64,000 nt of DNA, taken from Sorlinia euscelidii (GTDB lineage: Bacteria; Pseudomonadota; Alphaproteobacteria; Acetobacterales; Acetobacteraceae). The DNA lies in the NCBI RefSeq assembly GCF_036452155.1, contig NZ_JAWJZY010000002.1; one strand, written 5' to 3'. The translations under genes were made by a program, and so were the position numbers. This document shows, in pieces, positions 17,635 through 27,253 of this stretch. The number at the start of each line of letters is the position of its first letter. Within the stretch, counting starts at the first letter, position 1. The notes below the pieces were generated by a model, which was not told where the DNA came from, ran no database searches, and saw nothing but the letters and a program-made list of their open reading frames with translations.

Positions 17635-18603
17635 TCATGAAAACAGGATGGAGGAAAGCTCACGTCGCATTTCCCGCGTAAGCGGGTCTGATCCGCCCCA
17701 GGCTTCAAAAAAACGGAGAAGCTCGGCTTTAGCCGCACCCTCATTCCAGTCCCGGTCCGCGCCGATGAGATTCAGCAATGTTTCGGCCGCTTCCCGCCGC
17801 GCCCCGGCGCCATTGAGCGCACCGGCCAATTGAAACTGCAGATCTTTATTATCAGGTGTCTTGGCCATCTCCGCACGGAGACTGTCAAGTTGCGTCGCCG
17901 CTTCCCGGCCCTCCCGATGAACGGCAATGGAGGATTTCGCGGCGAGGATGGCGGCGTGCTCCGCAATGGCGTCGGGCACCTGGGATGCGGCCTCTTCGGC
18001 GCCTTCCACGTCATCAAGGAGCAACATGGCGCGGATCAGGCCGGCCCAACCCTCCGCATTTTCCGGCTCGACTTCGAGTAGATTGCTGAAATGACCGGCG
18101 GCTTCCGCACCATTCTGCGCCTGTAATGCCTGTTGTCCCGCGGCCAGAAGTTCTGCGCTGGGCATTTCCGCGCCGGTTGACTTCAGGATATTTTCAACGA
18201 AACGCTTGACGTCGCTTTCCCGCTGCGCGCCCTGCATAATGTCCAATACCTGCCCCTTATAGAAGACTGCGACGAGGGGGATGGATTGCAGGGGCAGCCC
18301 GATCTGCACGAGCTGGGCGGCCAAAGCGGCATTTGCCTCAACATCCAGTTTAACAAGTTTTACGCGGCCCCGCGCGGCGGTCACCACTTTCTCAAGCACC
18401 GGCGTCAGTTCTTTACAAGGGCCACACCACGGGGCCCAGAAATCAACGAGGACAGGGCGCTCGCGGCTGGCATCAATCGCCTCCGCCATAAAGTTTGCCT
18501 GGTCCGCATCGACAATCGTGGCGCCTGGTGCTGATGACGTGCCGCCCTGGGCCGTCGGGTTGCCCGCGCCCGGCTGCGAGTTGCCCCCGATGAACATCGT
18601 CAT
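17635..18603 (-). CDS. cnoX: Thioredoxin-domain protein with C-terminal TPRs (CnoX/YbbN type)
   Basis: The product has 322 residues. The thioredoxin fold (about 30-145) has an intact active site, FWAPWCGPCKEL, unlike E. coli CnoX, which lacks the second cysteine. The C-terminal part (about 155-320) consists of TPR-like helices (LLAAGQQALQAQNGAEAAGHF onward). CnoX-type proteins hold oxidised or unfolded clients and hand them to GroEL. The WCGPCK motif suggests it also keeps redox activity. Its N terminus is Gly/Ser/Ala-rich. The Trm112-like gene follows in the same operon. Confidence 0.9.
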   Translation of the reverse strand: MTMFIGGNSQPGAGNPTAQGGTSSAPGATIVDADQANFMAEAIDASRERPVLVDFWAPWCGPCKELTPVLEKVVTAARGRVKLVKLDVEANAALAAQLVQIGLPLQSIPLVAVFYKGQVLDIMQGAQRESDVKRFVENILKSTGAEMPSAELLAAGQQALQAQNGAEAAGHFSNLLEVEPENAEGWAGLIRAMLLLDDVEGAEEAASQVPDAIAEHAAILAAKSSIAVHREGREAATQLDSLRAEMAKTPDNKDLQFQLAGALNGAGARREAAETLLNLIGADRDWNEGAAKAELLRFFEAWGGSDPLTREMRRELSSILFS

Positions 18604-18815
18604 AATCTTTCTCTTTCCTCAAGATCACGAAAGTGCCGCGGCACTGTTTTCCACGTCAGGATAAACGACAGGCAGGGTAGCGTCCAAGGGTTAATACGGG
18701 CCTCACACCATATTGCCTGACGCTGAGTGGTCCGCATTGCGGGAATTGAGGCATCGTAAATTGCAGTCTAAACAGGGAAAACGACGCGGTCATTTCAAGG
18801 GGAGGTTGCAGGGCC

Positions 18816-19928
18816 ATGCAATTTGCAGACGCGAAATCTGTCGATGCACTTTCACTTGAACGCAGGGATATTGCGATTTGTCCTGAAACAACGCTCCCAG
18901 CGCCAATTGAAGCCTTTACCGGACAGGATTTCGACAATTTTGACCGGGGTCTACTCCCTTATCATGCCCGTCGAGAGGCGGCGAAAGGGTTCGTGAATTT
19001 TTCCCCGCTGACCCTTTCCCTCTATATGTTGCAAAATGCTTTCCTCATCGTCGCGCCTCAACTTAATGGGGTCATCCTGACGGAAAATCATGAACTCGTG
19101 GAGGAGCCGTCCTGTTTCCGTGAGAGAGCACTGACCGACCCCGCCATGGCCCTCCCGACATTTCCGCGTCATGCGCCTTTCAGCCACGCTTTTGCCGGGT
19201 TTGATCGCAGCACGTCCAACCATTATCATTGGCTGCTTTACGCGATTTCCAAAAGCTGCGTGGCGCGACCTTTTCTGCCGCGCGCCACGCCGATATTGCT
19301 GCCGGACGCGGAAGCCTGCATCGAACCCCATCGCCCCGTCCTGCCACGCGGCTATCATCATGAGACATTGCGGGTTTCAGGTCTGATCCCCTATGTGACG
19401 CCGGTTTCACAGGGGATCTATCCGGTGCGACAGCTTTATTTCATGTGGCACACACCTAAAATGCCTGAGCTTTACCTGCGTGTCCCGCAGGTCCACGCAG
19501 AATTTGACCGTTTCACAACGCCGCGCGTCGCTTTTTTACCGAAGCGGTTTTTTATCTCTCGCGCGCAATCGGCTGATCAGCGTATCTCCGCTCAGGACCA
19601 GACGGTCATCGATCACGTGCTGGCGGCGCAGGAGATTGCGACAGTCAGTCTTGATGATATGGACATATCGACGCAAATCGCGCTTTTCCGCGGGGCGGAA
19701 CTCATCATCGCGCCCCATGGGGCCGGGCTGGCCAATCTTGCCTTCGCCCGGTCCGGCACGGCCGTGCTGGAGCTGAACCGCCAGCTGGATGGACAGCCTC
19801 ATCTGCGCAACTGCTTCTACCTTCTTTCCGCCATGCGTGGGTTGCGTTACGCCATGATGGACCTTACAGACGCGCCACTTACGATTTTTCAGCTTCAGGA
19901 AGCTTTGCGCCGCGTGTCACAAAGGTGA
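18816..19928 (+). CDS. Glycosyltransferase family 61 (DUF563) protein
   Basis: The product has 370 residues. GT61 features are the NHYHWLLYAISK region (about residues 132-143), the C-terminal FRGAELIIAPHGAGLANLAF (about 290-309) and AVLELNRQ after it. GT61 enzymes transfer sugars such as xylose or GlcNAc onto polysaccharides or proteins. In acetic acid bacteria they occur in exopolysaccharide or LPS loci, but no other glycan gene is adjacent here. It is cytoplasmic, with no signal peptide or membrane segment. Confidence 0.85.
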   Translation: MQFADAKSVDALSLERRDIAICPETTLPAPIEAFTGQDFDNFDRGLLPYHARREAAKGFVNFSPLTLSLYMLQNAFLIVAPQLNGVILTENHELVEEPSCFRERALTDPAMALPTFPRHAPFSHAFAGFDRSTSNHYHWLLYAISKSCVARPFLPRATPILLPDAEACIEPHRPVLPRGYHHETLRVSGLIPYVTPVSQGIYPVRQLYFMWHTPKMPELYLRVPQVHAEFDRFTTPRVAFLPKRFFISRAQSADQRISAQDQTVIDHVLAAQEIATVSLDDMDISTQIALFRGAELIIAPHGAGLANLAFARSGTAVLELNRQLDGQPHLRNCFYLLSAMRGLRYAMMDLTDAPLTIFQLQEALRRVSQR

Positions 19929-20031
19929 GGTGGAAGCCCGGCATCGAAGCTATCGGGCGAATCACGCAGAATTTTCTCTTTCGGCTCTTGCAAGCGCGGG
20001 CAACATCACTTATTCACCATTCCCACGGAGT

Positions 20032-20106
20032 GCGGGCGTAGCTCAGGGGTAGAGCACAACCTTGCCAAGGTTGGGGTCGTGGGTTCGAATCCCATCGCCC
20101 GCTCCA
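20032..20106 (+). tRNA. tRNA-Gly (GCC)
   Basis: The cloverleaf folds cleanly. The 7-bp acceptor stem pairs 20032-20038 with 20096-20102. The D stem is 20041-20044 with 20052-20055. The anticodon stem is 20057-20061 with 20069-20073, with loop TTGCCAA giving anticodon GCC at 20064-20066. The T arm carries TTCGAAT. The 3' CCA is encoded (20104-20106). tRNA genes are common phage integration sites, but no integrase lies next to this one. Confidence 0.96.
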
Positions 20107-20316
20107 GTTTCTCAGGACATGATGGTCGGGTGCAGGCACTTACGTGTATCGTTTTTGCTGTCCGTCACACCTGCGGCGTCCTTGCAAATTACTTTGACAA
20201 TATCAGGGCAGATCATTGATTTGAGGTCTATCCGACGTTTCGGATTGCCACTTATCGACGGGCATCAAGACATTCTGTCAATCGGTCAAAACCCCGCGCG
20301 GCCCGTCATCGCCCAA

Positions 20317-20646
20317 TCAACCCACAACTAACCGCACACGCGCCCGGATCGCCTCAAGTTCCTCATGGGACACGCGGCCTTTCAATTTTGCGCGTCGGGC
20401 GCGCCAATCGAGGCTGCGGATCTGATCCGCAAGTGCCACGCTGGCTGGTTCCCCCTTCAAGGTGACTTCGAATGGGTAGGATTTGATTTTCGTCGTTGTC
20501 GGACAACATAAAATCATACCAGCCTTCCCATTATAGCTGGCGGGTGACAGCACGATGGCGGGGCGGTGGCCGGATTGTTCCCATCCTGCCTGGGAGTCGA
20601 AGGCGAGCCACACAATGTCACCGCAATCCGGCACCCATGCGGCCAT
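20317..20646 (-). CDS. mazF: MazF/PemK-family endoribonuclease toxin
   Basis: The product is about 109 residues with the PemK/MazF fold. The start WVPDCGDIVWLAFD and the GHRPAIVLSPASYN run hold the conserved Arg-Pro-x-x-V-L core. CCPTTTKIKSYPFEV carries the Thr of the active site, and ALADQIRSLDW is the usual family element. MazF toxins cut mRNA at short sequence motifs when the labile antitoxin is degraded. The start lies inside the stop region of the upstream antitoxin gene, so the pair is translationally coupled. Confidence 0.92.
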   Translation of the reverse strand: MAAWVPDCGDIVWLAFDSQAGWEQSGHRPAIVLSPASYNGKAGMILCCPTTTKIKSYPFEVTLKGEPASVALADQIRSLDWRARRAKLKGRVSHEELEAIRARVRLVVG

Positions 20647-20888
20647 CACCAGACCTCCTTACCGATCCCGGGGCCAAAATCTGTTTCATCGTGACAATTA
20701 TCTTCTGTGATCGCGTCAACGAGATTGTTGAGGGATAATGGTTCTGGCTGGGCAGCCTGTATGATAATGCGCCCCTCCTCCCTCAAAATTTCCACTGGCC
20801 GATTGACGAGGAGGCCTGCCGATTCAAGCAGATGCGCGGGCAAGCGTATCGCGGCGCTATTACCCCATTTCCGCACGATTGATCGCAT
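20646..20888 (-). CDS. mazE: MazE/AbrB-type antitoxin
   Basis: The product is 80 residues from the ATG at 20888, which has a GGAG ribosome site. The swapped-hairpin AbrB domain is recognisable in SIVRKWGNSAAIRLPAHLLE and VNRPVEILREEGRIII. The acidic C terminus (DAITEDNCHDETDFGPGIG) is the part that typically wraps the toxin. It precedes mazF with overlapping stop and start and probably represses the shared promoter. Confidence 0.92.
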   Translation of the reverse strand: MRSIVRKWGNSAAIRLPAHLLESAGLLVNRPVEILREEGRIIIQAAQPEPLSLNNLVDAITEDNCHDETDFGPGIGKEVW

Positions 20889-20959
20889 GACATATCTCCG
20901 GCTTGTAGACACTATGTATATACATCATCTTGCAGCTATTACGCAAGCCTCCAAACCAT

Positions 20960-20990
20960 TTGACAATGCCCCCGTCCCACCTCACACTCG
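20960..20990 (+). promoter_or_regulatory. Candidate thiC promoter
   Basis: A perfect -35 hexamer TTGACA occupies 20960-20965. About 17 bases later (20983-20988) is a weak -10 (CACACT), so the match is partial. Its position just before the TPP aptamer makes it the best promoter candidate for the riboswitch-thiC transcript. Confidence 0.4.
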
Positions 20991-20993
20991 CGG

Positions 20994-21100
20994 GCAAGAC
21001 CGGGGGAGCCCTGACAAGGGGCTGAGAAACTGCTACGCCGTGACGCAGCGCAGTGACCCGTTGAACCTGATCCAGTTTATACTGGCGTAGGGAAGGTTAC
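20994..21100 (+). ncRNA. TPP riboswitch (THI element)
   Basis: The conserved THI-box blocks appear in order: GGGGGAGCC (21002-21010), GGGGCTGAGA (21018-21027), a variable hairpin arm, GACCCGTTGAACCTGATC (21055-21072), and the closing GGCGTAGGGAAGG. These form the pyrimidine- and pyrophosphate-sensing helices of the TPP aptamer. It ends about 100 bases before the thiC start. In Gram-negative bacteria such elements usually block translation initiation when TPP is abundant. Confidence 0.96.
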
Positions 21101-21197
21101 TGCATGAGGGGTGCCGCATTGGGCGCATGTCCTCATCCATCCCCCATCGTCACGCAACTGGGTCCAGACCATATCTCAAGCGATAGGTGGACGATCC

Positions 21198-23093
21198 ATG
21201 ACCCAACAAGACGCGCACGCAACCCCTGAAAATGCCGCCATTGAGGCTGATGACGCCAAGGCTTCATCCGGTAAATTTAGCAATCCCCAACCGCTTTCGA
21301 CCGGGCCATTGCCTGCGTCACGGCGCATCTATGTTGCGGGAGAACGCCATGCGCAGATCAACGTGCCCATGCGGGAGATTGATGTGCACCCGACAGCGGG
21401 GGAACCCCCTTTGCGGGTCTATGATACGTCCGGCCCTTACACGGATCCTGAAGCAAGGATCAATATCAAATCCGGGCTTCCGCGCTTCCGAACGGAGTGG
21501 GTCGTCAAGCGTGGTGATGTCGAATTTTATGATGGCCGCGTCGTGCAGGCGGCGGATAATGGTTTTGCCAAAGGGGCGCAGCTCACGCCTTCCTTCCCGG
21601 TCGTCAACCGCCCATTGCGGGCGCGGGCCGGGCGGGCCGTGACGCAACGGGCCTATGCGCGGGCCGGGATTATCACGCCGGAGATGGAGTACGTCGCTAT
21701 CCGGGAGAATCTGGGGCGGCAGAAAATGGAAGGCGCCGTGCCGGCGGCGGGTGAAGCGCGCGCTGCACAGAATTTTGGCGCCGCCATCCCCGATGTCATC
21801 ACGCCTGAATTTGTGCGTGACGAAATTGCACGCGGGCGGGCGATCATCCCGGCCAATATCAACCATCCGGAAGCTGAACCGATGATTATCGGCCGGAATT
21901 TCCTTGTCAAAATCAATGCGAATATCGGCAATTCCGCCATTGCTTCCTCCATGGAGGAGGAGGTCGACAAAATGGTCTGGGCCACGCGTTGGGGAGCGGA
22001 TACGGTGATGGATCTATCGACCGGGCGGAACATCCATAATATTCGGGAATGGATCATCCGAAATTCCCCTGTGCCCATCGGCACCGTGCCGCTCTATCAG
22101 GCGTTGGAAAAAGTGAATGGCGTGGCGGAAGATCTCTCCTGGGACGTCTACCGCGACACATTGCTGGAGCAGGCGGAGCAGGGCGTGGATTACATCACGA
22201 TCCATGCAGGTCTGCGCCTGCATCACATCCCGCTCACGGTGCCGCGCATCGCGGGGATCGTCTCACGCGGCGGGTCGATCATGGCAAAATGGTGCCTGCA
22301 CCATCATTGTGAAAGCTTCCTTTACACGCATTTTGAGGAAATCTGCGACATCGCCCGCGCCTATGACGTCAGCTTCTCCCTGGGCGACGGATTGCGCCCG
22401 GGCGCAATTGCCGACGCCAACGATGCCGCGCAGTTCGCTGAGCTTGAGACATTGGGAGAACTTGCGAAAATCGCCGCCGCGAAAGATTGTCAGGTGATGA
22501 TTGAAGGGCCGGGCCACGTCCCGATGCATAAGATCCGGGAAAATATGACGAAGCAGCTCGCGACGTGCGATGAAGCGCCCTTTTACACGCTCGGCCCACT
22601 GACGACCGATATCGCGCCAGGATATGACCATATCACCTCCGCGATTGGCGCGGCGATGATCGGTTGGTTCGGGACCGCCATGCTCTGTTACGTCACCCCC
22701 AAGGAGCATCTCGGACTTCCCGATCGTCAGGATGTCAAAACGGGCGTCATCACATATAAACTGGCGGCCCATGCAGCGGACCTGGCGAAGGGACACCCCG
22801 CCGCGCAGATGCGGGATGACGCCATCTCACGTGCGCGCTTCGAGTTTCGGTGGGAGGATCAGTTCAATCTCTCCCTTGACCCGGAAACGGCACGTGATTT
22901 CCATGACCAGACCCTCCCGAAAGACGCGCACAAGCTGGCGCATTTCTGTTCCATGTGCGGGCCGAAATTCTGCTCCATGCGAATTTCCCACGACATTCGC
23001 GCCGATGCCCAGAAAGAAGGACTTGCTTCCATGGCCGCGCGCTATCGGGAAAGTGGCGACCTCTATATGGTGCAGAACGGGTCGTTCGACTGA
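21198..23093 (+). CDS. thiC: Phosphomethylpyrimidine synthase ThiC
   Basis: ThiC is the radical-SAM enzyme that converts aminoimidazole ribotide to HMP-phosphate, the pyrimidine half of thiamine. The product is 631 residues from the ATG at 21198 (GGTGG ribosome site). The C-terminal 4Fe-4S motif CSMCGPKFCSM (about 576-586) has the ThiC-specific CX2CX4C spacing. Other hallmarks are MDLSTGRNIHNIREWIIRNS, the TIHAGLRLHH segment, and MIEGPGHVPMHKIREN. The upstream TPP riboswitch controls it. Confidence 0.97.
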   Translation: MTQQDAHATPENAAIEADDAKASSGKFSNPQPLSTGPLPASRRIYVAGERHAQINVPMREIDVHPTAGEPPLRVYDTSGPYTDPEARINIKSGLPRFRTEWVVKRGDVEFYDGRVVQAADNGFAKGAQLTPSFPVVNRPLRARAGRAVTQRAYARAGIITPEMEYVAIRENLGRQKMEGAVPAAGEARAAQNFGAAIPDVITPEFVRDEIARGRAIIPANINHPEAEPMIIGRNFLVKINANIGNSAIASSMEEEVDKMVWATRWGADTVMDLSTGRNIHNIREWIIRNSPVPIGTVPLYQALEKVNGVAEDLSWDVYRDTLLEQAEQGVDYITIHAGLRLHHIPLTVPRIAGIVSRGGSIMAKWCLHHHCESFLYTHFEEICDIARAYDVSFSLGDGLRPGAIADANDAAQFAELETLGELAKIAAAKDCQVMIEGPGHVPMHKIRENMTKQLATCDEAPFYTLGPLTTDIAPGYDHITSAIGAAMIGWFGTAMLCYVTPKEHLGLPDRQDVKTGVITYKLAAHAADLAKGHPAAQMRDDAISRARFEFRWEDQFNLSLDPETARDFHDQTLPKDAHKLAHFCSMCGPKFCSMRISHDIRADAQKEGLASMAARYRESGDLYMVQNGSFD

Positions 23094-23501
23094 CGATCGA
23101 CCGCCGTCTGTTTCTTAATGCCCGGCATCCTCCGCGTGAGGGAGGCCGGACATGCATTGCGTCTTTTTAAACATAAAGTAAGTGAAGCGGGCCGGTGATG
23201 GCGCAAACCTGTCCCGACAAACCAATATTGCGCTCTAATAATATGCGATCCTCATTTTCAACTTTCTGGACGTTCAGGCAGTCAAAGACGATGTTCGTCC
23301 CATTTCCTTCCGAGCATGAGGCCTGGTTGCGCGTTGTGGGGCGCGTATCCTACTCAAATGTCACGTACACTTGCGTTATTGCTTAAGTCAGGGCAGTTTG
23401 TGGTGTCAGGAGGGCGCATCCTGAAAGTGACGGTATAATTGTTTCGAAACATGCGATAACGTCCCTGTCTTAACGGGATAGCAACAAGCAAGGGGCGAAA
23501 T
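23094..23501. other. thiC-thiE intergenic region
   Basis: About 400 bases with no credible gene. Near 23125-23155 an imperfect GC-rich stem (CCGGCATCCTCC pairing loosely with GGGAGGCCGG) is followed a little later by TTTTT (about 23164), which may end the thiC transcript. No second THI element is seen before thiE, so thiE may not be directly TPP-regulated here. Confidence 0.4.
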
Positions 23502-24152
23502 GTGGTAAGGAAATGCGATTTTTCGCTATATGTGGGGCTTGATCTTCCCGTTTTAACGCTCAGCCGGGTCGTCTCCGCAGCGCAGGAGGCCATTGATGGC
23601 GGGGCGACCGCCATACAGCTTCGGGAAGAAACCAACGACACGGCTCGCATGATCACCGCCGGTCTCGCGCTGAAATCCGTTCTGGATGAGCGTCATATCC
23701 CTCTGATTGTTAATGAATCTCTGGACGCGGCGCTGGCAATCGGCGCAAGCGGCGTCCAATTTCGAACGCGGGCCACGCTTATTCCGGAAGCACGTCGTCG
23801 ATTGGGAGAGAAAGCGCTGATCGGCCTCACAACATTCAACGCCGCAGAAGCCGCTTCTGCCGACCCGGAATTGATCGATTTCATCGGGACGGGCCCGGTT
23901 TATGAGACGTCCGGTATGCCGGATTGGGTGACGCCGATCGGGTGCAGTGGTCTCAAGGCCTTCGTTGATCGGTGCCAAATGCCGGTTATCGCCCTGGGTG
24001 GCACAGATGTGCCCCATATTGCTGACGTGCTGAATACCGGGGTGAGTGGCATCGGCGTGCCCATCTCCGTCCTAACGCCTGAAAAAGTGACGGAAGAGCT
24101 GCGGCTTTACGCGCAGTCCATTGCGGATTATCGGCGTCTCACGATCGGCTGA
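23502..24152 (+). CDS. thiE: ThiE-family thiamine phosphate synthase, divergent
   Basis: The product is 216 residues from a GTG start with an AAGGGGCG ribosome site. It is a TIM barrel of the ThiE family: GGATAIQLREE (substrate strand), PLIVNESLDAALAIGASGVQF, then DFIGTGPVYET and MPVIALGGTDVPHIADVLNTGVSGIGV, the phosphate-binding glycine motifs. The canonical T-x-T-K loop after GPVF is replaced by ETSGMPDWV, so the conserved lysine is missing. ThiE couples HMP-PP to thiazole phosphate. Its position after thiC supports the call, but a TenI-like or altered activity is possible. Confidence 0.8.
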   Translation: MVRKCDFSLYVGLDLPVLTLSRVVSAAQEAIDGGATAIQLREETNDTARMITAGLALKSVLDERHIPLIVNESLDAALAIGASGVQFRTRATLIPEARRRLGEKALIGLTTFNAAEAASADPELIDFIGTGPVYETSGMPDWVTPIGCSGLKAFVDRCQMPVIALGGTDVPHIADVLNTGVSGIGVPISVLTPEKVTEELRLYAQSIADYRRLTIG

Positions 24153-24163
24153 TCACGCGGTAT

Positions 24164-24184
24164 GGGGCGGAAATCCGCCGCCCC
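24164..24184. terminator. GC-rich hairpin between thiE and the paralogue cluster
   Basis: GGGGCGG (24164-24170) and CCGCCGCCCC (24175-24184) form a strong stem with a short AAAT loop, between convergent genes (thiE on plus, the last paralogue on minus). There is no long T tract on either side, so efficient intrinsic termination is uncertain. Confidence 0.45.
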
Positions 24185-24194
24185 TCCGTCGCGC

Positions 24195-25561
24195 TTATTC
24201 ATGATATCCGATAAACGTCCACCATTCATTATCTCCCGGCTTATCCGGGAAACTCATCAAGCCATTTTCATCCTTGACGATATAAAGTGCCTGATTGTCG
24301 TCATCCCGAAAAAGCCAGCCATTTTTATATGACTGATCATGATAATGTTTTATACGGGGACTTAAATGGGGTGAGAGCGCCTCACCCTGTTTCGGGTAGC
24401 GACCAATATAGGCCCAGTCGTCATTATCCGTTTTGTCCGTAGGGAAGCTGTTCGGATATTTGCGTTTCATTTTAAAATATTCGGTGTCGTGGTTTATCGG
24501 GTTACGGTAAATAAAATAGTCCCCGATTTCGATATCGAGACGATACCTCTCTTTCCATTCATGCACCCTTTTTCTCTGAAAGCGAAGGTCGTTGATAATG
24601 GGATAGCCGATCCCGACGGATCTCCAATCATTATTATCCTCGCCTTCCGCCGGGAAGGGGCCGTACGCGCCATCATGCAGGGCCTCGAAAATATAAGGCT
24701 CCGTTGCCGTGACGTCTTTGACAAACATCATGCTTTTTTTGGCCGTATTTTCATATTTGCCCCATTGATGGAGGCCTCTGAACTGGTCTCCCAACAGCGA
24801 TAACGTGCCTTGCGTGTCCCATGATGCGGAGCCGTAATCAGTCGCGGTCATCCCGGGCAGGATGTTGTCTTTCGCGCAAATGTCCGGATCACCGTAAGAC
24901 CGCCCGTCAGATGATGCCAGGTCGCTGGCGTTTCCGTAATTGCCCTTGATCTGTCCCATTGTCACGCGCGCGTGGCGCAATGTCGCGCAATCGAAGGGGC
25001 CTTGGAAATACTCCAGGAAAACGCGGTTCCAATTCCGTATACCCCCCGCTTTTTTGGTTTTTAATTCCCCGAGTAGATAAAGTTTCTTCGTCGTGAGGTC
25101 TGCGAGAGTGAATTGCCACCAGTCACCTGTCTCATCGGACGGCGTGCGGGCACTTTTTTCCATTCGGAAGCGATAATTATGGCCGACCTTCCAATCAAAC
25201 GGTCCATTCACGCTGACGCAGGGTCCGGACTCGTTACATTTCACGACAGGAATGACGCCGCCTTTTGCGTCAAGCCCGCCCAGATGGACACGATGGCGCG
25301 CTTGACGCCATCGCCTCGCATCAGGCCGAGATAGCCCCCATCCGCATCATTGAAGGCGACATATTGCGCCCAATAAACGGATGAAGGCGCCATGCCGGGG
25401 ACACTGTATTTTCCCCCGGGGTCAACATCAATGCGCAGTGAATAATCTTTTGCCTCAATGGTCTTTTCTTTAAGCGCCCATCCACCCGAAGGTGTGGTGG
25501 CGTGCGCATGAAATGCGCAGCCTGCCATCAGCAGCATTGTCGCTGTTATCTTCTTCAACAT
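24195..25561 (-). pseudogene. Secreted DUF3472-like repeat protein, copy 1, frameshifted
   Basis: This is the last gene of a four-copy tandem family. The ATG at 25561 opens a signal peptide (cleaved near HAHA) and an N-terminal domain whose frame breaks after about 100 codons. The remaining 350 residues continue in the adjacent frame, from KCNESGPCVSVNGPFDWKVGH onward. At the break the plus strand has CCC (25279-25281) where the three intact paralogues have CCCC, so a single lost base explains it. The rest keeps every domain, including the three C-terminal Trp/Gly repeats. Either the gene is newly inactivated or the base is missing only in the assembly. Function is unknown. Confidence 0.8.
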
Positions 25562-25873
25562 TGTTCGGGCCTGCTTTCTTTGCCTTATTATCAGTTCGTC
25601 GCATTTGAGCGCGTTTATCTCAGTCTGTCCCTTTTTCTGCATCATGACCCGGAACCGGTCGCTGAACGCGCGCGGGAGCTTGTTCAGCAGGCGTCGGTCT
25701 GGAGGGGGCGCTGCATGTCAAACTGCAATGAGGAGCCTGAGCCCTCCCGGTTGCGCTTTCAGATGGGCCTTCCTGGTGACAATACCCCCATTCTCCTGGC
25801 ACATCTTCACGCGTTGCCGGATGTCCCCCGATGAAGTCCGGCCATGAGCAGGGCGGGGTTTGCGCGGGCTTTT

Positions 25874-27253
25874 TTACGGAGAGAAACCGACAAACTCCCA
25901 CCATTTATTATTTTCCAGCAAATAGGGTAATTCTCCATATTCGCCATCCTGACGCAGACGGTAAAGTGCGCCGAGTGAACTCTTGTAAAGCCACCCCTTT
26001 TTCCCCGTCGGATGTGCCGCGTCACGCTCACGCACGGGTAAAAAAGACCATAATTTGTCGGTTTTTTTTTGGTAGCGACCGACATATCGCCAGAAAGCAT
26101 CATCCGTCTTGTCGATCGGGAAGGTCGATCCCTGCTTCATTTTAAGCTGAAAATATTCAGTGTCTCCGTTATGGGTGTTGTGGTAAATAAAATAATCTCC
26201 GATACGGACATCCGGGTTATTGCGCTCACGCCATTCCCTTACGCGCTGATGGCGCAAACGGAGGTCGTTGATGATGGGGAAGCCGACACCGATCGACGTC
26301 CAATCCTCATTATCCTCACCTTCCGGCGGGAAGGGGCCGTATTTGCCATCATGCCGCGCTTCAAAGATATAGGGCTCTGCCGCTGTGAGATCTTTGACGA
26401 ACATCATGTCTTTTCGGGCCTCACCTTCAAACTGGCCCCATTGATGAAGACCGCGGAAATTATCCCCGGAAAAGGTGAAGGTGCCATCATCATTTGTTGC
26501 GGCGCTTCCGTAATCTTCCGCGCTCATTCCGGGGAGGATGTTCTCACTCGCGCACAGATCGGGCTCACCCGGTAGCGAGACATTCGATGATTTGAGAATG
26601 TTGGAGCCATTATAATTGGCCCTTATCTGACCCATTGTCACGCGCGCATGCCGGATGGAGGCGCAGTCATAAGGACCGTCGATATAAGTTTGTAAGGCCC
26701 GGTTTGACGGGCTGACCCCACCCCAATAAGGTAATTTGAGGCTGCCCAGCACAGAGACCGTCCCCATTGTCAGGTCGGCCAGCGTGAACTGCCACCACTC
26801 GCCTGCGGTGTCCGACGCCAGGCTCGCATTCTTCTGCATTCGGAAGCGATAATTATGCCCGACCTTCCAATCATAATGACCTTTGATGCTGACGCACGGA
26901 TTATCATCAAAGCATTTTGACGCCTGAAGGGCGCCGCTTCTGGCGTCAAGCCCGCCCCAAACGGTCACAATGGCGAATTTGATACCATTCCCACGCATGA
27001 GGCCAAGGAACCCGTATCGGCTTTTCTTATACTCTTCATGCTCGATGAAACTGATATATTCGGGCCAGAAGACGGAAGACGGGGACGGGTTTTCCGTTAA
27101 ATAGGTCTCTCCCGGATCAACATCGATCCTGAGTGCGTAATCTTTTGCATAACCGGCGAAATCTCGAAGCGTCCAATCGCCTGACGGGGTCGCGGCCCCG
27201 GCAGTTCCGGCGCAGCTTGCCATAAGGAGTAAGGCCGACGTCACCTTTTTCAT
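25874..27253 (-). CDS. Secreted DUF3472-like repeat protein, copy 2
   Basis: The product is 459 residues. A signal peptide (cleavage near residue 21, AGA) is followed by an N-terminal module of about 200 residues. This carries YGFLGLMRGNGIKFAIVTVWGG and the DWKVGHNYRFRMQKNA motif, which resemble DUF3472-type carbohydrate-associated domains; that link is a resemblance only. Three C-terminal repeats of about 45 residues follow, each with the pattern Y-F/I-x-hydrophobic, then Y-x-x-F/Y-P, then D-N/D-x-x-W-x-hydrophobic-G. It should be exported. Function unknown; binding of an extracellular glycan or surface is a plausible guess. Confidence 0.75.
   Translation of the reverse strand: MKKVTSALLLMASCAGTAGAATPSGDWTLRDFAGYAKDYALRIDVDPGETYLTENPSPSSVFWPEYISFIEHEEYKKSRYGFLGLMRGNGIKFAIVTVWGGLDARSGALQASKCFDDNPCVSIKGHYDWKVGHNYRFRMQKNASLASDTAGEWWQFTLADLTMGTVSVLGSLKLPYWGGVSPSNRALQTYIDGPYDCASIRHARVTMGQIRANYNGSNILKSSNVSLPGEPDLCASENILPGMSAEDYGSAATNDDGTFTFSGDNFRGLHQWGQFEGEARKDMMFVKDLTAAEPYIFEARHDGKYGPFPPEGEDNEDWTSIGVGFPIINDLRLRHQRVREWRERNNPDVRIGDYFIYHNTHNGDTEYFQLKMKQGSTFPIDKTDDAFWRYVGRYQKKTDKLWSFLPVRERDAAHPTGKKGWLYKSSLGALYRLRQDGEYGELPYLLENNKWWEFVGFSP

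Noticed and set aside
20032..20106. tRNA-Gly as the attachment site of the prophage
   Set aside because: The prophage late region begins about 18 kb away, with many host genes between and no repeated tRNA 3' end seen near it.
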